From: Clostridia bacterium
GTDB lineage: Bacteria > Bacillota > Clostridia > TANB77 > CAG-508
Assembly: GCA_017404545.1 (NCBI GenBank)
Contig: JAFRCC010000012.1
Location: 35,446-99,445, forward strand
Length of the DNA stretch: 64,000 nt
Direction of reading: 5' to 3'
Shown here: one piece after another, positions 17,914 to 26,974 of the stretch
Position numbering within the stretch: the stretch's first letter is position 1
Layout of the letters: the number at the start of each line of letters is the position of its first letter
The notes under the pieces: generated by a model
The model's input: only the letters and a program-made list of their open reading frames with translations
Database searches by the model: none
What the model was told of the DNA's origin: nothing
Position numbers and translations under genes: made by a program

Positions 17914-18572
17914 TGGATACATTAAATAATATTATAAGTTCATTAAAAATAATAGGTATCTCTGTTGCAGGAATAGCTTTTGTGGTTTTAATGATTAAAA
18001 TTGCAGTTGAGCCAGAGATGAAAGGAAGATATTTAAAGCTTACTAAACATTTACTTTTAGCAACAATATTAATAACTGTTTCTTTAACTCTTGTCGATAT
18101 TCCAAAATCATATTATGGAGATAAAATCGCAATTGTAGATGAAAAAGAATCGAAATCTACAATAGAAGAATTAAAAGATAAAGATTGCCAAGGTAGAGAA
18201 ACATTAAACATTGATGGGAAGTGGTATGTTGTAACAGATTCAGGCAAGAAAATTGCAGGATTAGATGATAATGATTCACTTGACGATGTAAGTATTGTAG
18301 GTTTCTATAGTACAGGGAAAGTTGTGGAGAATGTAAGTTTTATAAGACTTTTCTCTGAATGTCAAGGAACTTTTAAAGGATTTTTTGCTGATATTAAGTA
18401 TTATAGAGATTCAGATGGCATGATTTTCTCAAGAGATACAACTTATCCTGAATATCAAAGACTAAAAAATGAATACAACGAAAAGAAAAAGCAAGAAGAA
18501 GAGGAAAAAAATAAAGAAAACAATTCTACTTCGGAAAATACTGAAGGGGGTGACTCTAATAATGGAGGATAA
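17913..18572 (+). CDS. Conjugation membrane protein, unknown family
   Basis: A 219-residue protein overlapping the VirB6-like stop by one base. It has two N-terminal transmembrane helices (residues 8-30 and 45-62), an extracytoplasmic domain of about 110 residues and a charged Lys/Glu/Asn tail. Position between VirB6- and PrgI-like genes suggests a channel accessory component. I do not recognise the family. Confidence 0.7.
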   Translation: MDTLNNIISSLKIIGISVAGIAFVVLMIKIAVEPEMKGRYLKLTKHLLLATILITVSLTLVDIPKSYYGDKIAIVDEKESKSTIEELKDKDCQGRETLNIDGKWYVVTDSGKKIAGLDDNDSLDDVSIVGFYSTGKVVENVSFIRLFSECQGTFKGFFADIKYYRDSDGMIFSRDTTYPEYQRLKNEYNEKKKQEEEEKNKENNSTSENTEGGDSNNGG

Positions 18573-18879
18573 AAAGAAAATGATTAAGATTCCAAGGCAG
18601 ATTCGATTAAAAACAGAGTTTTTCATTGGATTTGGAATGGATGAATTAATAAAAACCATTATAGTTGGAGCAATAGCAGGAATTATTGCTTTTATTTATC
18701 ACAAGATTACAAATCAAACAATAATAGCTACATTAATTGTTATAGGTGCTATTGTAATTTCTGTTATTTCACTTATTAAGGGCAATAATAATTTTTCGAT
18801 GGTAGATACAATTAAAAACATTATAAAATTTAAGATAATGCAAAAAGACTACAGATATGAAAAAAATAGAAGGATGTAA
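18562..18879 (+). CDS. PrgI-like / VirB3-type membrane protein
   Basis: A 105-residue protein with a cytoplasmic N-terminus (IPRQIRLKTEFFIGF) and two close hydrophobic helices at residues 38-80. This is the layout of the PrgI family that precedes VirB4 in Gram-positive type IV systems. GGGGGTGACTCTAATA precedes ATG 18562, which lies inside the end of the upstream gene. A short open frame (18885-18926, MPIQNFSKIIDNI) follows and may be the cut 5' end of the gene displaced by the toxin-antitoxin insertion. Confidence 0.72.
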   Translation: MEDKKKMIKIPRQIRLKTEFFIGFGMDELIKTIIVGAIAGIIAFIYHKITNQTIIATLIVIGAIVISVISLIKGNNNFSMVDTIKNIIKFKIMQKDYRYEKNRRM

Positions 18880-18978
18880 TCAAAATGCCAATACAAAATT
18901 TTAGTAAAATTATTGATAATATATGAAAAATATAGTAAAATAATTATATATGATAAACAAATAAGGAGGTGCATAGAA

Positions 18979-19227
18979 ATGACTGCAACAAAACAAGAAT
19001 TATATAATACAATTGATTTGATTCCAGATTCAGTTGCTAAAGAATTATTGAACTATGCTGATTACTTAACTTCAAAATATATTGAAAAGACTATGCCTGA
19101 TAGATTAATTATAAAAGATAATGAAGATTTAAAGAAAAAATTGAGTGAAAGAATTGAAAAAATTGAAAGTGGAAAAGCAAAAATGCTTACAATTGATGAA
19201 GCTTTTGAGGAAATTGATAGTTTATAA
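18979..19227 (+). CDS. Antitoxin-like protein
   Basis: An 82-residue protein after AAGGAGG. Its N-terminal half (LIPDSVAKELLNYADYLTSK) matches DUF2281/RelB-like antitoxin dimerisation regions. The C-terminal part (GKAKMLTIDEAFEEIDSL) is the usual toxin-wrapping tail. A RelE/ParE-type toxin starts 16 bp downstream. Confidence 0.75.
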   Translation: MTATKQELYNTIDLIPDSVAKELLNYADYLTSKYIEKTMPDRLIIKDNEDLKKKLSERIEKIESGKAKMLTIDEAFEEIDSL

Positions 19228-19243
19228 TTGAGGTGACACAAAA

Positions 19244-19567
19244 ATGAATAAATACAATGTAAAAATTCTAGATGAAGCCAAAGACGATATGAAAGAAATT
19301 ATAATATATATAAAGATAAAATTAAAAGAGCCAGAAATTGCTAAGCAACATCGTAAAGCTTTCAAGGAAGAAATCTCAAAACTAAAAGATACAGCTGATA
19401 TATATAATGTTATAGATAATGAAATAACAGGGAAAAGTGACATTAGAAAAATAAATGTAAAAAACTTTATGATTTTTTATAGAATAATCGAAGAAATAAA
19501 AGAAGTGCAAATTATTGCAGTATATTATTCTGGGAGCAATTGGCAAAAAAATATAAAATACAGATAA
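19244..19567 (+). CDS. RelE/ParE family toxin
   Basis: A 107-residue protein (YNVKILDEAKDDMKEIIIYI start, FMIFYRIIEE and IIAVYYSGSNW end) with the RelE/ParE fold pattern. Such toxins cleave mRNA on ribosomes or poison gyrase. Together with the preceding antitoxin it probably stabilises the ICE. The pair and its terminator sit as a cassette inside the secretion operon. Confidence 0.8.
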   Translation: MNKYNVKILDEAKDDMKEIIIYIKIKLKEPEIAKQHRKAFKEEISKLKDTADIYNVIDNEITGKSDIRKINVKNFMIFYRIIEEIKEVQIIAVYYSGSNWQKNIKYR

Positions 19568-19584
19568 AATGTATATTAAGGAAG

Positions 19585-19608
19585 GGACACCATAGGGTGT
19601 TCTTTTTT
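19585..19608 (+). terminator. Terminator after toxin gene
   Basis: GGACACC/GGTGTTC stem of 7 bp with ATAG loop and six T residues. It lies inside the conjugation gene cluster, so downstream VirB4 genes need read-through or another promoter. Confidence 0.6.
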
Positions 19609-19609
19609 G

Positions 19610-20254
19610 ATGGGAGGAATTAAAATTTTAAAATTAATTAATAAATTCTTTAAAGAAGAAGAAGAACAGTCGCTTAATGAATTCTTAAATGTAAAAAATA
19701 TTAAAGAAAATATTTTATATACATTAGATGGACAAGTTGCCCAGTTTATTAAAGTTGAACCAATTAATATTGAGCTTTTAACTGACGAAGAACTTGAATC
19801 AAAAATGAACTTTTCAAGTATAGAATTTAGCGAAGAACAACAGCCATATAAGATTTTAGTTATACCAAGAGCAGTTGATATTTCAGAACACATTGAAGAA
19901 CAAGAAGAACTTAAACGAAAAATCGATGATGATGTTGGAATCGAAATAATTAATAATAGAATCATTTCTACAACAGAAATTGTAGAAAACAAAAATATAA
20001 TAGAAAATGAATTTTATATAATGATATATGATTCTAATAAGGATAACATTGAAAATGAACTAATGAAAAGAGCAAATAACTGGATTAATAGATTAAAAAA
20101 TTGTGGATATAGAAGTAGTTTGCTATATGAAAGAGAAATAATTCTTTTAATAAAAAGTTTTACAATTCCAGAGTTTGCGAGATCAGAAGGAACAGATTAT
20201 GCTGATAATATTGTTCAAATTAAAGGAAAGGAGATTAATGTTAAAAACAAATGA
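19610..20254 (+). CDS. VirB4 N-terminal-domain-like protein
   Basis: About 210 residues with an alpha/beta pattern (ILYTLDGQVAQFIKVEPINI, INRLKNCGYRSSLLYEREII) like the N-terminal domain of VirB4/TraC proteins but without an ATPase domain. The ATPase-bearing VirB4 follows after the methyltransferase gene. GGGAGG overlaps ATG 19610; the codon at good spacing is ATT 19625 (then LKLINKFFKEEEEQ). The 3' end overlaps the methyltransferase start by 17 bp. Confidence 0.6.
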   Translation: MGGIKILKLINKFFKEEEEQSLNEFLNVKNIKENILYTLDGQVAQFIKVEPINIELLTDEELESKMNFSSIEFSEEQQPYKILVIPRAVDISEHIEEQEELKRKIDDDVGIEIINNRIISTTEIVENKNIIENEFYIMIYDSNKDNIENELMKRANNWINRLKNCGYRSSLLYEREIILLIKSFTIPEFARSEGTDYADNIVQIKGKEINVKNK

Positions 20255-20951
20255 AGTTTATAATATGGATTGTGCCCAAGGGATTAAATTACTAGATGAT
20301 AAAAGTATAGATTTAGTTGTTATGGATCCCCCATATTTATTAAATTTGAATAGAGTCAAAAAAACATCAACATTTAATAATTATGCAAATGAATTAATGG
20401 GATTGAAGGATGGATTTGATTTACAAATTTTAGATATGTTACTACCAAAGATGAAAAAAATAAATATTTACATATATTGTTCTAAAAGGCAGGTTAGGGA
20501 TTTACTAGATTACTTTATTAGTTTAGGTTGTAATTATGAAATACTAACTTGGCATAAACAAAATCCTAGCCCATTAATAAATAATAATTATTTGCCTGAT
20601 ACAGAATATGTAGTATTTGCAAGAGAAAAAGGAGTTAAACTATACGGAAATTATTTTACAAAACATAAGTATTTCATATCAGGAGTAAATCAAGTTGATA
20701 AAAAGAAATATGGTCATCCAACAATAAAAAATCTAAACTTTATAGAAAATCATATTATAAATTCAAGTAAGGAAGGTGATGTGGTATTAGATTGTTTTTG
20801 TGGAAGTGGAACAACACTTGTAGGTGCGATTAATACTAAAAGGCAGTTTATAGGATTTGAGATAAACAAAAAATACTATGAAATTGCCAAGAGAAGAGTT
20901 GAGGAAGCTCTATCAAAGGAAGAAAATATTGAAACAAAAAATACAAAATAA
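20238..20951 (+). CDS. Orphan DNA adenine/cytosine-N4 methyltransferase
   Basis: A 237-residue beta-class amino-methyltransferase. The catalytic motif is VMDPPYLLN near residue 30, and the SAM-binding motif comes later as VVLDCFCGSGTTLVGA near residue 187. No restriction endonuclease lies nearby, so it is solitary. AAAGGAG precedes ATG 20238, and the gene is embedded between two VirB4-related genes. It may mark transferred DNA against host restriction; SAM could come from the ICE's own SAM synthetase. Target sequence unknown. Confidence 0.88.
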   Translation: MLKTNEVYNMDCAQGIKLLDDKSIDLVVMDPPYLLNLNRVKKTSTFNNYANELMGLKDGFDLQILDMLLPKMKKINIYIYCSKRQVRDLLDYFISLGCNYEILTWHKQNPSPLINNNYLPDTEYVVFAREKGVKLYGNYFTKHKYFISGVNQVDKKKYGHPTIKNLNFIENHIINSSKEGDVVLDCFCGSGTTLVGAINTKRQFIGFEINKKYYEIAKRRVEEALSKEENIETKNTK

Positions 20952-20996
20952 TTATGATCTAATTAACTTAATAACTCCAATTCGGAGGATTAAAAT

Positions 20997-22699
20997 TTGA
21001 AAAAAACAAGTTATATTTAGGTGATAGATTTGCAAAAATTTACACGATAGTCCATTACCCATCAAATGTTGAGATGGGGTGGCTTGCCAAACTTGTTGAA
21101 AATACAGGAGCAATTTATTCAATAAATATTGAGCCAACAGATAATACACAATTAATAGAAAGTTTGGATGCTAGAATTAGAGATGCAACAAGCCTTTCTA
21201 AAGTAGCAAAAAACGAGTCTATAAAACAAATGCGTGAGGCTGAAGTTCAAGAGGCATCTGATATTATTAATAGAATGATTAATAATAATGAAGTTGTATC
21301 TTACTTAACAATTTATGTTTGTGTATTTGCACAGGAAGAAAAAAATTTACTAACAAAATCTAAAGAGGTTGAAAGAGAAGTGCAAAAGCTACAACTAAAA
21401 ATAAGACCTATAACAAATTTCTTGTTGAAAGAAGGTATTAAGTCAGTAGCTCCAATGTTTTCAATTCAACCACAATTAAATGAATATTTTAAAAGAAATA
21501 TATTAACTTCTAGTTTTACTGGAGGTTTTCTTTTTAATACAAATACTTTTATAGATAAAAGAGGCTACTACTTTGGAATTAATCAAAATGGTGGAATTAT
21601 TATTTTTAATATGTGGCAAAAAGATGCTGACAGGACAAATAGCAATATGGTTGTTACTGGAAGTTCAGGATCAGGAAAGAGCTTAACAATTAAACATTTA
21701 ATTTATAATGAATTACCTAGAAGTCGAATTTTAATAATAGATGCTGAAGACGAATATAGTTTCCTAGTACGAAACTTAAAAGGAAAGATTGTAAATTGTG
21801 GTGGAAGTAATGATGGGCAAATATTAAATCCTTTGCAAATTAGAGTAAATATGGATGATGAAGAAAATCTAAATGCAATAGCTTTGCATTTTCAATTCTT
21901 ACATACTTTTTTTGAAATACTATTTCCAAGTTTAACAGATTTAGAATTTTCAGCACTTGATTTAGTGTTAGAAGAGTTATATCAAAAATTTGGAATTACA
22001 AAAGAAACTGATATTTCAAAATTTGAAAGCACAGATTTTCCAATACTATCTGATTTATATGATTATTTAATAAAGAAAAATGAAAGAGAAAATAAAGCAG
22101 AATATACAAAACTAATTTCTTTATTAAGACCAATTTCAATAGGTCAGGCATCTACAATATGGAATGGTTATACGGATTTAAAAATAGATAGTAGGATAAC
22201 AGCTTTTAATACTAAAAATATGCAAGAATTTCAAGCACCATATAAAAGAGCTCAATATTATAACATTATGAGTTATGCGTGGGAGATTTTAAGTAGAAAT
22301 AAGGAAGAAAAAGACATACTAATTGCTGATGAATGCCATATTTTAATTGACCCTAATATTACACAAACATTGGAATATTTAAGAAATATAAGTAAAAGAG
22401 CAAGAAAGTATAATTCTAGTATTGTTGTAATAACTCAATCGATAGAAGACTTTTTAAATGAAAAAATTAAGCTATATGGTCAGAGCTTACTTGCTAATAG
22501 TACATATAAATTGTTTTTTAAATCAGATGGACAAGACTTACGAGATGTTGTAAAAACTTTTGGACTTTCTAAAAAGGAGGAAAGTCTAATTTATAATGCA
22601 CAGAAGGGAAATTGTTTAATTTCAGCAGGTACAAGGAAGATTTATGCAACAATAAGAATTCCAAATAAAGAAAGAAAAATAATTGACGAGAATTATTGA
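20997..22699 (+). CDS. VirB4-like conjugation ATPase, start region disturbed
   Basis: A type IV secretion ATPase with Walker A GSSGSGKSLTIKH near residue 220 and Walker B ILIADECHILI. The uninterrupted ATG frame begins at 21074, but the coding pattern continues upstream (KLYLGDRFAKIYTIVHYPSN). GGAGG at 20985-20989 points to TTG 20997. That TTG is followed by seven A residues and is out of frame by one; eight A residues would give MKKNKLYLGDRF. Either one A is missing, slippage on the A-run is used, or initiation is later. An inverted repeat ctcc-aattc-ggag covers the ribosome site. Confidence 0.87.
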
Positions 22700-22710
22700 T
22701 GGAGGATTAA

Positions 22711-23302
22711 ATGAAACTTGTATCACTTAAATTCAAAATAATAATTGGAATTGTATTATTTATTGTTTTAGTGGGTGCAGTATATTACGAAAAATATGTG
22801 ATTCATTTGCCAAGTGATAAACAAAAGCCACAATATGATAGTTCTTCTAGTCAAAATATTGGAGTATTTCAATATAAAGGAAAATTCCTAACTCCAGTTG
22901 AGAATTTTAAAGTTGTAACTAGTAAATTCGGATATAGAACTCATCCAATCACACGGAGAAAGAGGTAGTTTTCATTCAGGTATTGATTTAGTTGGTGATG
23001 TAGGCAGTCACGCTTTATGTGTTAAAGAAGGTGAAGTAACATGGGCAGGATGGCAAAATGGATATGGGAATTGTGTTGAAGTTAAACATATAGATGAAAA
23101 TGGAGAAACATTTTATACTTTCTATGCACATATGAGAAATAATTCAATAGTTGTTTCTGTAGGACAACAAGTTTCAGAAGGACAGATTCTTGGAACGCAA
23201 GGAAGTACAGGAAATTCAACAGGAGACCACGTACACTTTGAAATCAGAAAAGCAGATAAATCAAAAATAGACCCTGCACCATATTTATTTGATGGAACAT
23301 AG
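22711..23302 (+). CDS. M23 family peptidase (VirB1-like wall hydrolase), CGG +1 site
   Basis: A membrane-anchored peptidoglycan endopeptidase. An N-terminal helix is followed by a LytM domain with zinc ligands in HSGIDLVG and HVHFEIRKA. The zero frame breaks in the middle of the LytM start: THPIT, CGG at 22954-22956, then a stop. Skipping the C gives GERGSFHSGIDLVGDVGS. Corrected length is 196 residues, exactly in frame to the TAG at 23302. Such enzymes open the wall for the conjugation channel. The active site lies entirely after the shift. Confidence 0.87.
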
Positions 23303-23311
23303 GAGGAGAAA

Positions 23312-23506
23312 ATGGAGAAATCATTAAAAAAAGGAGTAATTTTATATTCAATTATAGTTGTAGTTTTAGTTGTAATTAGCATATTAAATCACAACTTTTG
23401 GAAGTTTGGAATTAAGGAAAATAAGCAAGAGGAAAATCAAGTTCAACAATTACAAGTGAACAATGTAACTTATAATGTGCCATATGAAGAGCAATGGCTT
23501 GACTAG
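23312..23506 (+). CDS. Small single-span membrane protein
   Basis: A 64-residue protein after AGGAGG with one transmembrane helix (residues 7-26) and a short polar exterior (QEENQVQQLQ). It is part of the conjugation operon, 9 bp after the peptidase. Function unknown. Confidence 0.65.
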   Translation: MEKSLKKGVILYSIIVVVLVVISILNHNFWKFGIKENKQEENQVQQLQVNNVTYNVPYEEQWLD

Positions 23507-23517
23507 GAGGGAAACTG

Positions 23518-24207
23518 ATGATTAGTTATATTGCAAATGCAGAAAACGATGGAATAATACAAAAGATATGTAAAATGAAAAATATATTGATATTAAGCTC
23601 TATGAATGAAGAAATAGATTTAAAGCAATATATGAAGGAAACAAAAGTTAATTTTAATTTAATAAAGCATTTTATTGTTGACTTAAGTCTGTTAAAAAAT
23701 ACTGAAACAGAAATAATTGAAAGTATATATAATTTTTCTAAATTATATGGAAAGACAAGAATTATTATATTAGCAACAAATTATGACGAGCAAAATGCAG
23801 TATTAACTAACCTTTACGATCTAGGTTTTTATAATATAATAAATGAATTTGATACTGATATAATAGAGCAAAAATTAATAACAGCATTAAGCCAAAATGG
23901 ATTACAAAAGAATGATGCTAAAAAATTTAAAAAACGAGTTGAAGTAGTTAAAAAGGAAAATAAAACAAAAGATATATTTGATAAAATAAAGACTTTTATT
24001 AAATCAAGAAATAAAAAAGAAGAAATAAGTAGAACAGATATGCCTAGTAATCAGGTGTATCTTTTTTCATTACTTTTAGAGGCAATAACAAGACTTGTAA
24101 AATTTATTTGTTATGTTGCAATTTTTATATTTACATCTATTGGTTTAACAATTCTTGTTAATGAGCAATTAAGAAATTTAGTATTTCAAGGATTTGGCTT
24201 AAAATAG
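23518..24207 (+). CDS. Membrane-anchored protein of unknown function
   Basis: A 229-residue protein. Residues 1-130 alternate beta strands and helices like a receiver or TadZ-type domain (NILILSSMNEEIDL, LIKHFIVDLSLLK, RIIILATNYDEQN). A basic linker and two C-terminal hydrophobic segments follow. AGGAGG precedes ATG 23518. No phosphorylation or nucleotide motif is certain. Confidence 0.65.
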   Translation: MISYIANAENDGIIQKICKMKNILILSSMNEEIDLKQYMKETKVNFNLIKHFIVDLSLLKNTETEIIESIYNFSKLYGKTRIIILATNYDEQNAVLTNLYDLGFYNIINEFDTDIIEQKLITALSQNGLQKNDAKKFKKRVEVVKKENKTKDIFDKIKTFIKSRNKKEEISRTDMPSNQVYLFSLLLEAITRLVKFICYVAIFIFTSIGLTILVNEQLRNLVFQGFGLK

Positions 24208-24220
24208 AAATGGAGGAAAT

Positions 24221-25258
24221 ATGAATAAGAAAATGTTAGTAACACTTGGAGTTACAGGATTAATGCTAGTAAATGTAGGCTTTAGTTTTGCAACGAGTCC
24301 AAATGTTATAGAAAAGAGCAAGAATGTTGACTATAGTGTATCACAAGAATATTATGATTCAATTGACAAGACTATAGTAGAAGACGGAAAAAAGTATGAA
24401 TTACAAGATGTTCAAAGAAAAGATAATTTAAAAACTGAAAGTAAAAACTTTGAAACCACTGAAGAAAAAATAATTGATGCTAGTAATAAATCATCAGCTA
24501 TTAGTTATTTTGATGAATCAAAAAATATAGAAGATGATGGATTTAAAGGTACTATAAGTAGAGATGATTCTTCAATTGAATTAACTCCTGCTGATAGTTA
24601 TAGGGAGGAATATAAAGTTTTCTTACAAAGAAAATATAATAATGTTTCTAGTAATGAATTAAATAATATTCCTAAAGAATTAAAAGAAAATGGCTTAACT
24701 TATTATCTTGTAAATCCTGTATGGGATGTAACAGAAACAGAAGAAGTTGATGGAAGTCAAGTTCCAGTTAAGTATAGTGGAACTATGAAATATGAAGGGA
24801 AAAATACGAGAACAATAGTTACAAGCTATATAGCAAAAGTTAGATATACAGGAACTCTTGAAAAGCAAGTAAAAGATACAACAACATTTACTGCAAAATA
24901 CAAGGAAGTAGAAAGTGTAAAACCTGAAACTAAAAAGGAAGAGAATAAAGTTGTACCACAAGCTGTTGTTGGAACAACAGGAATTTTATGTGTATGTGGT
25001 ATTGTTCTTTTAAATTCTAAAAATGTAAAAATCTATAACTTAATAGATGGAGAATATAAGTTAGTAAAAAAGGCACATATTAGTGAAGGCAAAATGTTTG
25101 TAGACTTAACTCCATATAATTATCAGTCTAGAAGTTATAAAATTATAATTTCAAAATCTTTATACAAGAAGATTAGAGGAAAGACTGTAAAATTCAAATA
25201 TTTCGACAAACAATATAATTATAATATACAAAATAGAGAATTCGAAGTATTGGTTTAG
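24221..25258 (+). CDS. Secreted/membrane ICE protein
   Basis: A 345-residue protein with a signal peptide (MNKKMLVTLGVTGLMLVNVG), an extracytoplasmic domain rich in Asp, Glu and Ser, and a transmembrane helix at about residues 248-265 (VVGTTGILCVCGIVLL). A small cytoplasmic domain follows. It overlaps the sortase ribosome site. It occupies the place where related ICEs encode a large surface or wall-spanning channel component. Family not recognised. Confidence 0.7.
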   Translation: MNKKMLVTLGVTGLMLVNVGFSFATSPNVIEKSKNVDYSVSQEYYDSIDKTIVEDGKKYELQDVQRKDNLKTESKNFETTEEKIIDASNKSSAISYFDESKNIEDDGFKGTISRDDSSIELTPADSYREEYKVFLQRKYNNVSSNELNNIPKELKENGLTYYLVNPVWDVTETEEVDGSQVPVKYSGTMKYEGKNTRTIVTSYIAKVRYTGTLEKQVKDTTTFTAKYKEVESVKPETKKEENKVVPQAVVGTTGILCVCGIVLLNSKNVKIYNLIDGEYKLVKKAHISEGKMFVDLTPYNYQSRSYKIIISKSLYKKIRGKTVKFKYFDKQYNYNIQNREFEVLV

Positions 25259-25270
25259 GAGGTGAGTGAG

Positions 25271-25855
25271 TTGAAAAAGTTTCGAATTGTATTAATTATT
25301 GTTTGCATTCTTATTACCATATTTGGAATAGGATGGTATGCTATTGATAGATACTTAAATACAAACTTGGCTGATGTTGATAGTATTAAAACCGATTCCA
25401 AATTTGAAAATGTAACATATGATAAAGTTGAAGACATTTGGGACGACTCTGTGCTTGGAATTTTAACAATAGATAAAATAGGCTTAAATGTAACTGTGAA
25501 GGAAGGCTCTAGCAATGATGTTCTTAAAGACTACATAGGGCATATTGAAACAACTGCAACTTATGATGGAAATATTGGTTTAGCAGGACATAATAGAGGA
25601 TATGGTGATTCTTTTTTTGCTAGACTAAATGAACTTGAAGTTGGTGATATTGTAAAATATAAAACTAAATTCTATGAAAGGACATACAAAGTTGATAATA
25701 TTCAAGCTATTTTTGAAACAGACTGGAGCTTACTAGAAAATACTAAAGAAAATAAAATAACAATGATTACTTGCATACCAAACAGAAGAGAACAAAGATT
25801 ATGTGTACAAGCAACTGAAATGACTTGCAATACAGGGATACAAGAGTTACAATAG
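25271..25855 (+). CDS. Sortase
   Basis: A 194-residue membrane-anchored transpeptidase. The catalytic residues are His in GLAGHNRGYGD, Cys in MITCIPNRREQR and Arg shortly after. One N-terminal transmembrane helix is present. TTG 25271 has ideal spacing from AGGAGG; GTG 25262 lies inside the ribosome site. The only nearby candidate substrate on the ICE is the LPRTG surface protein 1.1 kb downstream. Confidence 0.85.
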   Translation: MKKFRIVLIIVCILITIFGIGWYAIDRYLNTNLADVDSIKTDSKFENVTYDKVEDIWDDSVLGILTIDKIGLNVTVKEGSSNDVLKDYIGHIETTATYDGNIGLAGHNRGYGDSFFARLNELEVGDIVKYKTKFYERTYKVDNIQAIFETDWSLLENTKENKITMITCIPNRREQRLCVQATEMTCNTGIQELQ

Positions 25856-25875
25856 AACAAAAAGGGGAGATTTTT

Positions 25876-26610
25876 ATGGTATTTATAAAAAAATATTGGT
25901 ATATCTTATTAATAATATTTTTAATAATTTGTACTACATTAGGGATTATCTTCTTAAATAAAAAAAGAACGAATGATAAAGTTGGAACAGAAAATAAGAC
26001 AAGTATTTCTGTTGTGAGTGATAAACAAGGTTTAACAGAAGAAAATAAGATTGATGAAAATAAAGTTGAAACAATCGAAAATAAAACAGAACAAGAAACA
26101 ATAGAACAGGAGCCTGAAACAGCTGACGTAGAAAATCAAGCAATAGTTGAGGCAGGTAATAAAAAAACTTCCACAGCTAAAAACAATACACAAACTACTA
26201 AACAGGAACAACAAAAAGTTCAAAACGAACAAGTTTCTTCTGAAAGTAATGTTCAAGAGCCACAGGAGGTAGTACAGGAGACTCAAGTTCAAGAACAACA
26301 AACTAATCAACCAGAACAAGAGCCAGTTATACCTGATAAGCCAAAAGAAAATGTGGTTGAATATAAAGAAAATACTGCTATGATAAACAATATTAAAAAT
26401 GCTATTAATAATAATGTTTCAGAAGATATGCAAACATATGGATATAATGTTGTTGTTGATAGTTCTATTGTAAATTTAACAAATCAATTTACATTTTCTG
26501 AAAAGCGTGTTGCTGATAAAGTAAAATCAAAATTTGGTACTATAAGAATTTATGCAAGAGATTATTATTTAAATGGAAGTTATGTATGGACTGAATGCTA
26601 TGTCATATAA
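25876..26610 (+). CDS. Membrane-anchored protein with Gln/Glu-rich stalk
   Basis: A 244-residue protein with an N-terminal transmembrane helix, a low-complexity stalk of about 110 residues rich in Gln, Glu, Thr and Asn, and a compact C-terminal domain (GYNVVVDSSIVNLTNQFTF, RIYARDYYLNGSYVW). The stalk probably spans the wall. AAGGGGAG precedes ATG 25876. Probably a surface component of the conjugation apparatus. Confidence 0.65.
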   Translation: MVFIKKYWYILLIIFLIICTTLGIIFLNKKRTNDKVGTENKTSISVVSDKQGLTEENKIDENKVETIENKTEQETIEQEPETADVENQAIVEAGNKKTSTAKNNTQTTKQEQQKVQNEQVSSESNVQEPQEVVQETQVQEQQTNQPEQEPVIPDKPKENVVEYKENTAMINNIKNAINNNVSEDMQTYGYNVVVDSSIVNLTNQFTFSEKRVADKVKSKFGTIRIYARDYYLNGSYVWTECYVI

Positions 26611-26626
26611 GTCAGAAGGGAGGGCT

Positions 26627-26920
26627 ATGGAGCCTGAAAAAATAACAGAAAAAATAATAGATTATTTAAGTGGTTATTATTGGTATGAGCTTTGCGATGA
26701 ATATGGTAATATTGCAATTGATGATGAGGCAAGGCGAGAATTATTCGAGGATATATACGATGATGTAGAAAGAAATCCTGAATCTTTAATAACCAAATTA
26801 AAAGAAGATTTAGAAGAAATTGAAGATAAAAACGATCAAGAATATAAAGATACAGAAGAATTAATAAAATTATTACAAGACCATAAGCAAGAAACTATGG
26901 AGGAAGATTTAGAAATTTAA
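26627..26920 (+). CDS. Small acidic ICE protein
   Basis: A 97-residue, strongly acidic, helical protein (ELFEDIYDDVERNPESLITK). AGGGAGGG precedes ATG 26627. No membrane segment. It lies just before a terminator that separates it from the surface protein gene. Function unknown. Confidence 0.6.
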   Translation: MEPEKITEKIIDYLSGYYWYELCDEYGNIAIDDEARRELFEDIYDDVERNPESLITKLKEDLEEIEDKNDQEYKDTEELIKLLQDHKQETMEEDLEI

Positions 26921-26929
26921 TAATTAAGA

Positions 26930-26955
26930 AGGCACTTTTTGAAGTGTCTTTTTTA
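26930..26955 (+). terminator. Terminator before surface protein
   Basis: AGGCACTT/AAGTGTCT stem with TTTG loop followed by T6. Confidence 0.7.
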
Positions 26956-26974
26956 GTGGAAAGGAAAAAAGATT

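Noticed and set aside
20980..20990. CGG in aattcggagg before VirB4 as an eighth frameshift site.
   Set aside because: It lies in the ribosome binding site, not in a coding frame.
26100..26330. Repeats in the Gln/Glu stalk as a CRISPR-like array.
   Set aside because: The repetition is coding low complexity with no constant repeat and spacer lengths.
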